Source: Flavobacteriaceae bacterium
GTDB taxonomy: Bacteria > Bacteroidota > Bacteroidia > Flavobacteriales > Flavobacteriaceae
Assembly: GCA_004762155.1 (NCBI GenBank)
Contig: SIHP01000002.1
Span: 186,001 to 250,000 of the forward strand
Reading direction: 5' to 3'
Length of the DNA: 64,000 bases
Shown: positions 27,899 through 36,423 of the stretch, one piece after another
Layout: each line of letters starts with the position of its first letter
Position numbering within the stretch: the first letter of the stretch is position 1
Notes under the pieces: generated by a model
What the model was told of the DNA's origin: nothing
Databases searched by the model: none
Seen by the model: the letters and a program-made list of their open reading frames with translations, nothing else
Translations under genes and position numbers: made by a program

Positions 27899-28618
27899 TT
27901 ACGTAAACACTGTTTCTAAAACACTTAATGATTTAGGTTTTTTAAATCCGTCCAAATGTAATTCAAAATATCTAATTATAATTTGAAGTACGCGTTGTCT
28001 TTCTTTTTTATTAAAAGAGATCTTATGAATTGCATCAAAATTTATGCCTAATAGCTTTTTAAACGAAATTAATTCGTCTCCAGAAATAGTTGTTTTATCA
28101 ATAAATGTATTTGTAAAACGTCCTTCTAACAAACTAAACCCCATATTCCCTTGTTGAACATCTGGATAAAACCCTAAAAAACGTGTTAAGTTCAACAAAA
28201 ACAACAAGTGAAAATTTGCAATGGAATCATGAGTATCTAACCAAATTAATCCTGCTTCTAAATACTCAAACAACCGTCTGTTTTCTTCTTCTTCTTTAAT
28301 AATTCCTGACAAAATTTCTGATAAGAACAATACTATAGATTGTTTTACTATTGAAGTATAAATAGTTTCATAATGATAAACAACCTGAGCTTCTTTAATA
28401 CTGTTTAATGTATTTTTATTGGAATGACTTGCAGTTATTTGTAGTTGAGTTAATGGCTGAAAATAGGCTGGTTTTAGTTTTCCTTTTTTAGACTTTAAAA
28501 CACCTCTTAACATATATGATTTTACACCTTCTACTTCTGTAAAACACTTTACAATTAAACTAGTGTCGCTAAATTTTAAAGCATTTAAAACAATCGCTTT
28601 AGTAGTTACTACAGGCAT
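27899..28618 (-). CDS. recO: DNA repair protein RecO
   Basis: A 239-residue protein with an N-terminal OB-fold (about 1-80, KAIVLNALKFSDTSLIVKCF) and a helical C-terminal domain. RecO helps load RecA on SSB-coated single-stranded DNA with RecR and RecF. The only cysteine visible is in the OB-fold, so the C-terminal four-cysteine zinc site of some RecO proteins is absent. Many RecO proteins lack it, so this is not evidence of decay. It sits between porZ and the TonB receptor with one-base gaps. Confidence 0.93.
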   Translation of the reverse strand: MPVVTTKAIVLNALKFSDTSLIVKCFTEVEGVKSYMLRGVLKSKKGKLKPAYFQPLTQLQITASHSNKNTLNSIKEAQVVYHYETIYTSIVKQSIVLFLSEILSGIIKEEEENRRLFEYLEAGLIWLDTHDSIANFHLLFLLNLTRFLGFYPDVQQGNMGFSLLEGRFTNTFIDKTTISGDELISFKKLLGINFDAIHKISFNKKERQRVLQIIIRYFELHLDGFKKPKSLSVLETVFT

Positions 28619-28619
28619 C

Positions 28620-30941
28620 TTAATTTACAATAGCTATTTTGGTTACTGTTGTTTCTGCTCCGTCATCATTACTTAATAATGCTATATATATTCCTGAAGC
28701 TACTTTTGTGCCAGCTAAATTTCTTTTATCCCAAACTACTTTACCCCCTTGTAACTGTTCTCCTTCTACTACATTTGTCTCGTAAACCAAGTTACCAGAC
28801 ACGTCTACAATTTTAACATTTGTTCCTTCAGGTAAATTAGTTCCGTTTCTACCAGCAATAGTAACAATATCATGGTTTTTTAAAACAGGATTTGGATACG
28901 CATAAACTTCTGGCAACACATCTCCAAAAGGTGCAACCTGACTATCGTAAGCCACAATACCTTTATCTGTAGCAAAGTAAACTTTTCCTGAAATCTCATC
29001 AACAGAAATTTTTAAAATTCTATCAGATGGTAAGGGTGAATTATCTGTACTAAAATTTGCCAATGTAGTTTGCCCGCTAGGATTTGTATTTAAAACACCT
29101 CCACTATCTGTTCCAAACCATTTATTATTTGCTCCATCAATAGCAATTGTATTTATGGTTTGATCACCTAATAATTGTTTTGCAATACCATCATCTAAAA
29201 TAATAACAGGTTCTGCATCATAAATAGTAGCATCAAAAACATTTGCTGCGTTATAATAAACAACTAAGCCAGATAATGTACCAATCCAAATACGATTGTT
29301 CTCATCAACAGCAACACTTCTTACATTTAAATTGGGTAAACTTCCTTTATTTACTTCTGTTGTAAAAGCTCTTTTTCTATCTCCATTTTCATTATAAATA
29401 AAAACCCCATTACGTCGTGTACCAATCCATAACGAATTACTGTTGTCTATAACAATTTGATTCATTCCTGGTGCATTATTAACATATAACGAATTGATAT
29501 CGTAATTTGTCCATTGACCAGAAGGAGCTAATTTTTTTAATCTAGCGTCAGATATTAAATTCGTAACCCAAAGATTACCGCTTCTATCAAAAACAGTTCC
29601 AGCAACACGAACTGTAACTCTGTTTAATTGATCTGGTTCAATATCTTCTAATGGGCTATTTAAATGATTATAAAACTGTGTTTTTACATCGTTTTCTATT
29701 TCATATAAACCACCTGTTAACTCAGTATTTATAAATTCAGTATCTCCAAATGAACTAATAAAAACTCTATTCTCAGCAATCTTATCTATAGTTACATTTA
29801 CCAAGTCTCCATTTGGGTCATTGCTATTATATGGCGTATTTATCCAATTCTCTCCATTAAAATGACTATACCCTTGTCGCTTTTGTATTGGCGTATACGT
29901 ATCATCATAACCTCCATAAACAATCCAAAAGTTATTATTGTAACTATCTATTGAAAAAACTTCATTAGATAATGGCCCATCTGGATGAATTTCTTCATAA
30001 GAACTTGCACCAACACCTGTCGTTAAAACTCCATATTCTTGAGTTCCTAAAATTATATTTCCATTGTTTATACTTGCTGTATTTAAAGAAAAATCAAAAG
30101 TTGTAGTAATTGTATTTTCTCCTAATTCAGCCAATGAAGTATTATAAACTATAGCACTTTCTTCTAAGGAAACGATAAAAGTATTTTCAACAGCTTTTAC
30201 ATCGCTAACTGTTTCCGTATAACTTAAAACCTGACTTATAGTTGTTCCTATAATTCTTGATACATTTTGATTAGCTACTGCATATACATTATTATTAAAT
30301 GTAATTATTTTTTGATAATCTCCTGAAAACTGAAGCGTCCAATTATTGGCATCAATTAAACTTTCATTTGTGATATCTGCACTATAAATTCCGTTACTTG
30401 TTGCTGCAAAAATTTGATTATTTAAAACAGTGATTTGATTAATATTTACATCCGTAGAACCTGCACCTATAAAATAAGTATCTCCAAACTCTAACCGATC
30501 AATATCATATACAACAATAGCAAATGAAGTAGCTAAGTATAATTTATTCTCATACTCATAAATAGCATTAATACTTTTTAAACCCGATTGGTTGAAGTTT
30601 ACAATTTCAGGTGAAATAACAATACTTCCGTCTTCATTTACAATTTCTAACAAACCATTTTCATAACCAATAACTAATCTATTATTACTTTCATTATAAT
30701 GAATTGCTGAAGTTGTTAAACCAGATAAACCATTAACAGAAGATAACTTTTCTGTTTCTTGATTTTGAAAATTATATGTGAAAATTGCATTATCAGTTAA
30801 GGCAAATAAATCGTCCCCAGAAATTATAAAATCTTTTACATTGTTGTAAGAAAATAAATCCTCCCAACGATCACTATAATCAACCTGTGCAGTAATAATT
30901 AATGTGAAAAAAAAAGCAAAAAAAACAGTAATTTTATTCAT
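28620..30941 (-). CDS. porZ: PorZ, type IX secretion surface attachment component
   Basis: A 773-residue secreted protein. The signal peptide (MNKITVFFAFFFTLIITAQ) is followed by two beta-propeller-like blocks of about 300 residues each, with two-component-regulator-propeller style repeats (for example NRIWIGTLSGLVVYY). A C-terminal domain with a YPNP sorting-like motif (about 685-773) follows. In Porphyromonas, PorZ is part of the attachment complex that anchors cargo to surface glycolipid. Whether it does exactly that in flavobacteria is inferred. The ATG at 30941 is preferred over an upstream TTG that would lie inside the -7 promoter box. It leads a porZ-recO-TonB receptor unit. Confidence 0.9.
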   Translation of the reverse strand: MNKITVFFAFFFTLIITAQVDYSDRWEDLFSYNNVKDFIISGDDLFALTDNAIFTYNFQNQETEKLSSVNGLSGLTTSAIHYNESNNRLVIGYENGLLEIVNEDGSIVISPEIVNFNQSGLKSINAIYEYENKLYLATSFAIVVYDIDRLEFGDTYFIGAGSTDVNINQITVLNNQIFAATSNGIYSADITNESLIDANNWTLQFSGDYQKIITFNNNVYAVANQNVSRIIGTTISQVLSYTETVSDVKAVENTFIVSLEESAIVYNTSLAELGENTITTTFDFSLNTASINNGNIILGTQEYGVLTTGVGASSYEEIHPDGPLSNEVFSIDSYNNNFWIVYGGYDDTYTPIQKRQGYSHFNGENWINTPYNSNDPNGDLVNVTIDKIAENRVFISSFGDTEFINTELTGGLYEIENDVKTQFYNHLNSPLEDIEPDQLNRVTVRVAGTVFDRSGNLWVTNLISDARLKKLAPSGQWTNYDINSLYVNNAPGMNQIVIDNSNSLWIGTRRNGVFIYNENGDRKRAFTTEVNKGSLPNLNVRSVAVDENNRIWIGTLSGLVVYYNAANVFDATIYDAEPVIILDDGIAKQLLGDQTINTIAIDGANNKWFGTDSGGVLNTNPSGQTTLANFSTDNSPLPSDRILKISVDEISGKVYFATDKGIVAYDSQVAPFGDVLPEVYAYPNPVLKNHDIVTIAGRNGTNLPEGTNVKIVDVSGNLVYETNVVEGEQLQGGKVVWDKRNLAGTKVASGIYIALLSNDDGAETTVTKIAIVN

Positions 30942-30950
30942 AATCAACTT

Positions 30951-30958
30951 CAAAGATA
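30951..30958 (-). promoter_or_regulatory. Probable porZ promoter -7 box
   Basis: The minus strand reads TATCTTTG, matching TAnnTTTG, nine bases before the chosen porZ start. An alternative TTG start at 30953 would overlap this box, which helps decide the start. Confidence 0.5.
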
Positions 30959-31012
30959 TTTAATTATAACGATAAAAAACGATACATTCGTACAAATTTG
31001 AAAGCGAAAATA

Positions 31013-31486
31013 ATGAGTATTGAAATTGAACGTAAATTTTTAGTTGCTTCAGATGATTTTAAAAAGGAAGCCTATCAGAAAAACTATATAAAACAAGGCT
31101 TTTTAAACTCAAACAAAGAACGTGTTGTTAGAGTTCGTTTAAATAATGATCTTGGTTTTTTAACTGTTAAAGGAAAATCAAACAAAGCAGGAACATCGCG
31201 CTTTGAATGGGAAAAAGAAATTTCTAAAACAGATGCGCAAGATCTTTTAAATTTATGCGAAAGTGGAATTATTGAAAAGTATAGATATTTAGTAAAAGTA
31301 GAAAAGCACGTATTTGAAGTTGATGAATTCTTGGGAGACAATATAGGTTTAATTGTAGCAGAAGTTGAACTCTCTTTTGAAGATGAAGTTTTTTCTAAAC
31401 CAAATTGGTTAACACAAGAAGTAACTGGTGATGTAAAATATTACAACTCTAGCATAAGTAAAAACCCTTTTAAAAATTGGCTATAA
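31013..31486 (+). CDS. CYTH domain protein
   Basis: A 157-residue protein of the CYTH/triphosphate tunnel metalloenzyme superfamily. The signature E4-x-E6-x-K8 is visible in IEIERKF at the N-terminus, followed by alternating strands with conserved Arg and Lys (RVVRVRLN, LTVKGKS) and acidic residues (FEVDEF, VAEVELSFED). Bacterial members of this size hydrolyse inorganic tripolyphosphate or other triphosphates; the substrate here is unknown. The ATG at 31013 is preferred over an in-frame TTG at 30998, because the motif must be close to the N-terminus. It is divergent from porZ. Confidence 0.9.
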   Translation: MSIEIERKFLVASDDFKKEAYQKNYIKQGFLNSNKERVVRVRLNNDLGFLTVKGKSNKAGTSRFEWEKEISKTDAQDLLNLCESGIIEKYRYLVKVEKHVFEVDEFLGDNIGLIVAEVELSFEDEVFSKPNWLTQEVTGDVKYYNSSISKNPFKNWL

Positions 31487-31540
31487 AAAAAGCCCAAACT
31501 TTCGTTTGAGCTTTATAGTTTCATATAATATAATCCCCAT
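31481..31540 (-). CDS. Possible 19-residue micro-ORF overlapping a terminator
   Basis: On the minus strand an ATG at 31540 opens MGIILYETIKLKRKFGLFL and stops at 31481. It lies 26 bases downstream of an exact TATATTTG box, and its 3' half forms the terminator hairpin. It could be a real micropeptide, the body of a small RNA, or chance. It is recorded because a promoter, a short frame and a terminator line up; confidence is low. Confidence 0.2.
   Translation of the reverse strand: MGIILYETIKLKRKFGLFL
31489..31514 (-). terminator. Terminator hairpin between CYTH and hemolysin-III genes
   Basis: Arms AAAGCCCAAAC (31489-31499) and GTTTGAGCTTT (31504-31514). The one mismatch is C-A on the plus strand but G-U on the minus strand, and the T run lies on the minus side. 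It therefore works best for minus-strand transcripts, from the hemolysin-III gene or from the local promoter at 31566-31573. Confidence 0.7.
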
Positions 31541-31565
31541 CTTATATATGAATTCTTAAGAGTTG

Positions 31566-31573
31566 CAAATATA
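31566..31573 (-). promoter_or_regulatory. Candidate promoter -7 box of a short transcript
   Basis: The minus strand reads TATATTTG. It would start a transcript near 31559, only about 75 bases before the terminator and with no long gene between. No -33 box is clear, so this may be chance in AT-rich DNA. Confidence 0.3.
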
Positions 31574-31647
31574 CGTTTTTAATCGAATTCTTAGCCCTAA
31601 AAACTAAAAAAACTCAACCTACTAAAGAGATTCAGCGTTATCAACTC

Positions 31648-32289
31648 TTAATCAAGACTATAAATAGCTATAAAATGACATAAACTCCCTAATAACACAA
31701 AAACATGGAAGATTGCATGGTTAAATTTTATTTTTTTTATAGCATAAAACACAGCTCCAATGGAATAAAAAACACCTCCTGCGATTAAATAAAATAATTC
31801 TTGTTCAGATAAACTTTGCATTAATGGCTTTATAAAGAATATTACTTGCCATCCCATTAACAAATACATCGCTGTAGAAAGCTTGTCATATTTACCCGTG
31901 AAAAAAAGTTTTAATGATACTCCTACTAAAGCAAATACCCAAACAAAAACAAACATATACCATCCTAAATTAGACTGTAAACCTATGATACAAAAGGGAC
32001 TATAACTCCCCGCTATTAATACGTAAATTGCAGCGTGATCAAAAATATTTAATTTTCGTCTTAAAATTGGTTTCTTTGATGCATGATAAAAGGTTGACGC
32101 TGCATACAAAACAAGCAAACTAATGCCGTAAATTATTAAACTTGCTTGTTGCCAAAACGCTGTAAAACCGATAGCTTTTGCTATTAAAAAAGGAAAAGCA
32201 ATTATACTTAAGCCCAAGCCTAACGCATGAGTAATAATATTTAAACGCTCTTCTTGTTTAGGATAATGGTGATTTAAACTCTCGCTCAT
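31648..32289 (-). CDS. Hemolysin III / PAQR family membrane protein
   Basis: A 213-residue protein with seven predicted membrane segments. Conserved positions of the hemolysin-III/adiponectin-receptor family are visible: NIITHALG near residue 17, a serine and histidine in ASTFYHASK near residue 65, and the C-terminal HAIFHVFVLLGSLCHF. The histidines would bind zinc. Members act in membrane lipid or fluidity homeostasis; the name hemolysin is historical and toxicity should not be inferred. Its start overlaps the end of the upstream plsC gene by 32 bases, so the two are co-transcribed, which fits a membrane-lipid role. Confidence 0.88.
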   Translation of the reverse strand: MSESLNHHYPKQEERLNIITHALGLGLSIIAFPFLIAKAIGFTAFWQQASLIIYGISLLVLYAASTFYHASKKPILRRKLNIFDHAAIYVLIAGSYSPFCIIGLQSNLGWYMFVFVWVFALVGVSLKLFFTGKYDKLSTAMYLLMGWQVIFFIKPLMQSLSEQELFYLIAGGVFYSIGAVFYAIKKIKFNHAIFHVFVLLGSLCHFIAIYSLD

Positions 32290-33052
32290 TATTTTGTCTA
32301 TTTGTATCTTTCATATACAACCTATCATTTTCTAATTCATTGTATATTAAAGAAAATGTTTTTTCTTTTAACCTTTCTTTATCTTCTTTTGTGAGATCTT
32401 CCGTTTTTATAAATGCACATTGTTTAACTCTAAAAACACCAGGGTTTCCTTTAAAAAAGTCCCAAGAAAACAATCGTTTACAATCATAATACACATGAGG
32501 TACAATAGGTATTTTATGTTGAATAGCTAAACTAAATGCTCCATTTTTAAAAGGTGCTAAAACAACATTTTCAGGCGGTACTAATCCTTCAGGAAAAATA
32601 GCAATACTCGTTCCATTTTGCAAACGTTCTTGTGCCATTTCGTATACTCTTTTCCTGCTTTTGGGACTACTTCTATCTACCATTATAACAACTTTTTTAT
32701 AAAAAAAACCAAATAACGGAATCTTCACTAACTCTTTTTTTCCTACAAAAACAATTGGATTTTTACTCAATGCGATTAATACAAAACCATCCATTAAAGA
32801 AGCATGATTAGGACAAAACATATAGCTTTTATTAGGTTCTAATTCTTGTTCTCTTTCTATTTTTAAATGAAAACCCATTCCGTAAACCAATACAAAACAC
32901 CAACCTCTAATCATTTTCCAAAAAACCGGATAATATTTTTTATTGGAAGTTAAAATTAAAAGAAAAGGGAACATTATTATAATAGTAGAAAAAACCAACA
33001 CATAAAACCATATGCGCCACAAGAGTTGAAAAGGCATTTTAATAAACTTCAT
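32258..33052 (-). CDS. 1-acyl-sn-glycerol-3-phosphate acyltransferase (PlsC family)
   Basis: A 264-residue membrane-associated acyltransferase. The catalytic H83-x4-D88 is visible in PNHASLMDGF and the glycerophosphate-binding motif in IFPEGLVPP (about 153-161). Two hydrophobic segments lie at the N-terminus (about 12-36). PlsC-type enzymes add the second acyl chain to make phosphatidic acid; some paralogues acylate other lipids. A second PlsC-family protein lies at 55572-56300, so their division of labour is open. It is divergent from trpS and overlaps the hemolysin-III gene. Confidence 0.9.
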   Translation of the reverse strand: MKFIKMPFQLLWRIWFYVLVFSTIIIMFPFLLILTSNKKYYPVFWKMIRGWCFVLVYGMGFHLKIEREQELEPNKSYMFCPNHASLMDGFVLIALSKNPIVFVGKKELVKIPLFGFFYKKVVIMVDRSSPKSRKRVYEMAQERLQNGTSIAIFPEGLVPPENVVLAPFKNGAFSLAIQHKIPIVPHVYYDCKRLFSWDFFKGNPGVFRVKQCAFIKTEDLTKEDKERLKEKTFSLIYNELENDRLYMKDTNRQNNEREFKSPLS

Positions 33053-33078
33053 AACTACGAATGTAGTAATTTCTTTTC

Positions 33079-33113
33079 TTTGATGGTTTATAATCTGTAA
33101 AATCCTATTTTTG
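33079..33113 (+). promoter_or_regulatory. Probable trpS promoter
   Basis: TTTG at 33079-33082 and TATTTTTG at 33106-33113 match the -33 and -7 boxes, with a 23-base spacer at the upper end of the usual range. The -7 box lies 19 bases before the trpS ATG, giving a very short leader with no room for an attenuator. Confidence 0.55.
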
Positions 33114-33132
33114 TTTCTTTAAACAGAAAAAA

Positions 33133-34101
33133 ATGTCAAGAATTTTAACTGGTGTACAAAGCACCGGAACTCCACATTTAGGAAATTTATTAGGAGCGAT
33201 CTTACCTGCTATAGAAATGGCTAACAACCCTGAAAACGAATCGTTTTTGTTTATAGCCGACATGCATTCTTTAACACAAATTAAAGATGGAGAGCAATTG
33301 CGAGAAAACACGTATAGTACTGCAGCTACTTGGCTTGCTTGCGGAATAGACATCAACAAGACTGTTTTTTATCGCCAAAGTGATATTCCTGAGGTTACTG
33401 AGTTATCTTGGTATTTAAGTTGTTATTTTCCATACCAAAGATTAACCTTAGCGCATAGTTTTAAAGACAAAGCTGATAGACTTGGTGATGTAAACTCTGG
33501 CTTATTTACATATCCAATGTTAATGGCTGCTGATATACTATTATATGATGCAGAAATTATTCCTGTAGGAAAAGATCAATTACAACACCTAGAAATGTCT
33601 AGAGATGTTGCCAATAGAGTAAACCATATTATTGGTGATACTTTAATTGCGCCTCAAGCAAAAATTAATGAAAATACGCAATTAATTCCTGGATTAGATG
33701 GTGAAAAAATGAGTAAATCCAGAGATAATATTATCAATATTTTCTTACCAGACAAAAAGTTGCGCAAACAAATAATGAAAATTCAAACAGACAGCAAGCA
33801 ACTTGAAGATCAAAAAGATCCAGATACTGATAATGTTTTTGCTATCTATAAACTATTAGCTTCTGATGCTCAAATTGCTGAAATGCGCGCTAATTATGAA
33901 GGCGGAAATTATGGTTATGGTCATGCAAAACAAGCTTTATACGAATTGATTATAGAACAATTTGCTGAAGTTAGAGCGAAATACAATCATTATATGGATA
34001 ATCGTAATGAAATTGATGAAGCTTTAGCTATTGGTGCAGAAAAAGCACGTGTTGTTGCTAAAGATGTTCTACAGCGTATTCGTAAAAAAATAGGCTATTA
34101 A
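33133..34101 (+). CDS. trpS: Tryptophan-tRNA ligase
   Basis: A 322-residue class I aminoacyl-tRNA synthetase that charges tRNA(Trp). The HIGH-type motif appears as PHLGN (residues 14-18) and the KMSKS motif as GEKMSKSRD (about 193-201). Length and start (MSRILTGVQSTG) are normal for bacterial TrpRS. It is a single-gene unit, divergent from plsC and followed by a large palindromic terminator. Confidence 0.97.
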   Translation: MSRILTGVQSTGTPHLGNLLGAILPAIEMANNPENESFLFIADMHSLTQIKDGEQLRENTYSTAATWLACGIDINKTVFYRQSDIPEVTELSWYLSCYFPYQRLTLAHSFKDKADRLGDVNSGLFTYPMLMAADILLYDAEIIPVGKDQLQHLEMSRDVANRVNHIIGDTLIAPQAKINENTQLIPGLDGEKMSKSRDNIINIFLPDKKLRKQIMKIQTDSKQLEDQKDPDTDNVFAIYKLLASDAQIAEMRANYEGGNYGYGHAKQALYELIIEQFAEVRAKYNHYMDNRNEIDEALAIGAEKARVVAKDVLQRIRKKIGY

Positions 34102-34136
34102 TTTATAAGCATTAGATTCTTAAACACTAGAATCAA

Positions 34137-34184
34137 AATATTAAAAAGCTTCAAAGTACATGTACTTTGAAGCTTTTTAATATT
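34137..34184 (+). terminator. 48-bp perfect palindrome, trpS terminator
   Basis: Two perfect 24-base arms (34137-34160 and 34161-34184) meet with no spacer. The centre is CAAAGTACATGTACTTTG, flanked by AAAAAGCTT/AAGCTTTTT. It lies 35 bases after trpS. As RNA the central bases must open to form a loop. It is unusually long and exact for a terminator. Confidence 0.7.
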
Positions 34185-34206
34185 ATACGAATTACTAAAA
34201 AATAAA

Positions 34207-34228
34207 AAAACCGCTTTTAAGCGGTTTT
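34207..34228 (-). terminator. Terminator of the SDR gene
   Basis: Arms AAAACCGCTT (34207-34216) and AAGCGGTTTT (34219-34228) have a two-base loop and a T run on the minus strand. It sits 30 bases past the stop of the gene at 34259-35098, facing the trpS terminator. Confidence 0.85.
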
Positions 34229-34258
34229 AGTAGTATATAGAGAACTGGTTAAAATAAC

Positions 34259-35098
34259 CTATTCGAAATCGCATTCTTTACCTAAATGTTCAAACTTTGC
34301 TAATTCTTCAATTAAGCCATTGTTTACTTTTCCAAAAACCTCGTAAGCAATTTTACCTAAAGGTAAGTGTACTGGAGCTTCTTCTAATTGTGCTAACTTA
34401 TAAATAGCATCAGCAGCTTTTTCTGGATCCCCTGGTTGGTTTCCACTTAAATTCTGTAAACCTCTTATACGTTCACCTACTGTGCTTTCGTAATCTTCAA
34501 TTTTTGTATTATCATATGCTGCTGAACTTCCTGCCCATTCTGTTCTAAATGGTCCTGGCTCAACATTTGTTACTTTAATATTTAAAGGTTTTAACTCAGC
34601 TGCTAAAGCCTCTCCAATTCCTTCTAAAGCAAACTTTGAACCATTATATATACCTAAACCTTGTGAACCAATACGTCCAGCAATAGAAGTAACATTAATA
34701 ATATGCCCAGAACGTTCTTTACGCATATGAGGTAAAACTTCTCTAATAGTTGTTAACACCCCAAAAACATTCACTTCAAATTGTCTTCTTACTTCTGCAT
34801 CAGAAATTTCTTCGATGCTTCCCATAATACCATAACCAGCATTATTTACAACAACATCTATTTTTCCGAACTTTTCAATAATAGTTTTAACACCTTCCAC
34901 TATCATTTCTGTTGAAGAAACATCTACTAAAACACCAAAAGAATTTCCAGGACTTTCATTATTAAAAGCCTCTACTTGGGCTTGTTTTCTAAAAGTACCT
35001 ACCACAATTTGTCCTTGTGCTAACACTTCTTTAGCTAACTGTTTTCCTAGTCCTGATGATACACCAGTGATAAACCACACTTTCTGATTTGTATTCAT
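34259..35098 (-). CDS. Short-chain dehydrogenase/reductase
   Basis: A 279-residue classical SDR oxidoreductase. The cofactor motif T-G-V-S-S-G-L-G is at residues 11-18, NNAG near residue 85, the catalytic serine in NVTSIAGR, and Y-x3-K in IYNGSKFAL (about 152-156). The substrate is unknown; close relatives are annotated only generically. NADP preference cannot be settled by eye. It stands alone, with terminators on both sides. Confidence 0.9.
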   Translation of the reverse strand: MNTNQKVWFITGVSSGLGKQLAKEVLAQGQIVVGTFRKQAQVEAFNNESPGNSFGVLVDVSSTEMIVEGVKTIIEKFGKIDVVVNNAGYGIMGSIEEISDAEVRRQFEVNVFGVLTTIREVLPHMRKERSGHIINVTSIAGRIGSQGLGIYNGSKFALEGIGEALAAELKPLNIKVTNVEPGPFRTEWAGSSAAYDNTKIEDYESTVGERIRGLQNLSGNQPGDPEKAADAIYKLAQLEEAPVHLPLGKIAYEVFGKVNNGLIEELAKFEHLGKECDFE

Positions 35099-35211
35099 TT
35101 GTTTGTATAAAAATATTTGAGATAATTAATGTCGCAATTTACTAAAACTTTTACTCAAAATTAGCTCTTTAGCCTTAGAAATAACCCAAAACTTAGTTAA
35201 AAATGATAACA

Positions 35212-35254
35212 ATAAAATAATGCTTATTTAAATTTTAAATAAGCATTATTTTAT
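35212..35254 (-). terminator. Terminator after aldo/keto reductase gene
   Basis: A perfect 21-base stem (35212-35232 with 35234-35254, inner arm TGCTTATTTAAA) around a one-base centre, 26 bases past the stop codon at 35281. T-rich on the minus side. Confidence 0.75.
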
Positions 35255-35280
35255 CCTGAATTTTCTTGATTATTAAAAAA

Positions 35281-36321
35281 CTAAGGTGCTGGGTTAGGTA
35301 TTAATGAATGGACCTCATTGATTTCAGCAATAACTTCATCGGACAATTCAAAATTAATACTTCCTATATTTTCTTTTAACTGACTTATTTTTGTTGCCCC
35401 GATAATATTACTTGTTACAAATGGTAATTGATTTATAAAAGCTAATGATAATTCGGTTAAACTCATTCCATGTTTTTTAGCTATCTTTTGATAAGCTAAT
35501 ACCGCATTTTCTGAGCTATCATTTTTGTAACGTGCAATAAAACGCGGAAATAATGTTCCTCTTGCTCCTTCTGGTTCATTTCCATTTACATACTTACCAG
35601 ATAAAACCCCTTGTGCTAATGGAGAATATACTAACAAACCAACATCTTCTCGCATAGAAACTTCTGACATTCCATACTCATAAGCTCTATGAATTAATGA
35701 ATATGAGTTTTGAACAGTTACTGGTCTTGGTAATTGATATTTTTCAGAAGCTTCTAAATACTTCATAGTTCCCCAAGGCGTTTCATTAGACAAACCTATA
35801 GAACGAATTACTCCGGATTGCACGTATTCTTGTAAAGCATCTAAAATTTCCAAATGGTTTTCTGCTTCTTTTTCTGAAGTTGCATATGGATAATCTCTAA
35901 CACCAAAACAGTTTACACCACGAGAAGGCCAATGCAATTGGTATAAATCAATATAATCTGTTTGTAAACGCTTTAAACTTCCTTCTATAGCTTCTTTAAT
36001 ATTTTCTCTGGTAAAACCACCTGTTCTAATATGCTTTGTATAATCTCCTGCTCCTGCTATTTTAGATGCTAAAATTACCTTATCTCTATTTCCTTTTTTT
36101 TTAAACCAAGTTCCAATAATTTTTTCTGTAGCTCCATAAGTTTCTGGAGTTGCAGGTACAGAATAAAGCTCAGCTGTATCAAAAAAATTAACACCTTGAT
36201 CCAAAGCAAAATCCATTTGTTCATGCCCTTCCGCTTCAGTATTCTGATTTCCCCATGTCATAGTTCCTAAACAGATTTTACTAACCTTTATATCTGTATT
36301 TGGTAAATTAGTGTATTTCAT
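35281..36321 (-). CDS. Aldo/keto reductase (Tas-like)
   Basis: A 346-residue NADPH-dependent aldo/keto reductase. The catalytic Asp and Tyr are in FDTAELYS (about residues 47-54), the Lys in ILASKIAG and the His in YQLHWPSR. Length and the ELYSVPATPETYGATE segment match the Tas/YajO-like branch, longer than most AKRs. The physiological substrate is unknown; family members reduce aldehydes. It is a single-gene unit between SDR and pgk, each with its own hairpin. Confidence 0.9.
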   Translation of the reverse strand: MKYTNLPNTDIKVSKICLGTMTWGNQNTEAEGHEQMDFALDQGVNFFDTAELYSVPATPETYGATEKIIGTWFKKKGNRDKVILASKIAGAGDYTKHIRTGGFTRENIKEAIEGSLKRLQTDYIDLYQLHWPSRGVNCFGVRDYPYATSEKEAENHLEILDALQEYVQSGVIRSIGLSNETPWGTMKYLEASEKYQLPRPVTVQNSYSLIHRAYEYGMSEVSMREDVGLLVYSPLAQGVLSGKYVNGNEPEGARGTLFPRFIARYKNDSSENAVLAYQKIAKKHGMSLTELSLAFINQLPFVTSNIIGATKISQLKENIGSINFELSDEVIAEINEVHSLIPNPAP

Positions 36322-36353
36322 TTGAATTATTTATTTAGTGTACTAAGATAACA

Positions 36354-36389
36354 AATGTGCCAATTAATATAAAAATCAATTGGCACATT
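36354..36389 (-). terminator. Hairpin downstream of pgk
   Basis: A perfect 12-base stem, AATGTGCCAATT (36354-36365) with AATTGGCACATT (36378-36389). The T run is weak on the minus side, so termination is likely but less certain than at other sites. Confidence 0.55.
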
Positions 36390-36423
36390 GTTATGTTAAT
36401 AAAATATATTTAAACTAAGCTCT

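Noticed and set aside
31648..32289. Hemolysin toxin
   Set aside because: Hemolysin-III/PAQR proteins are general membrane-homeostasis proteins. The name alone does not support a toxin.
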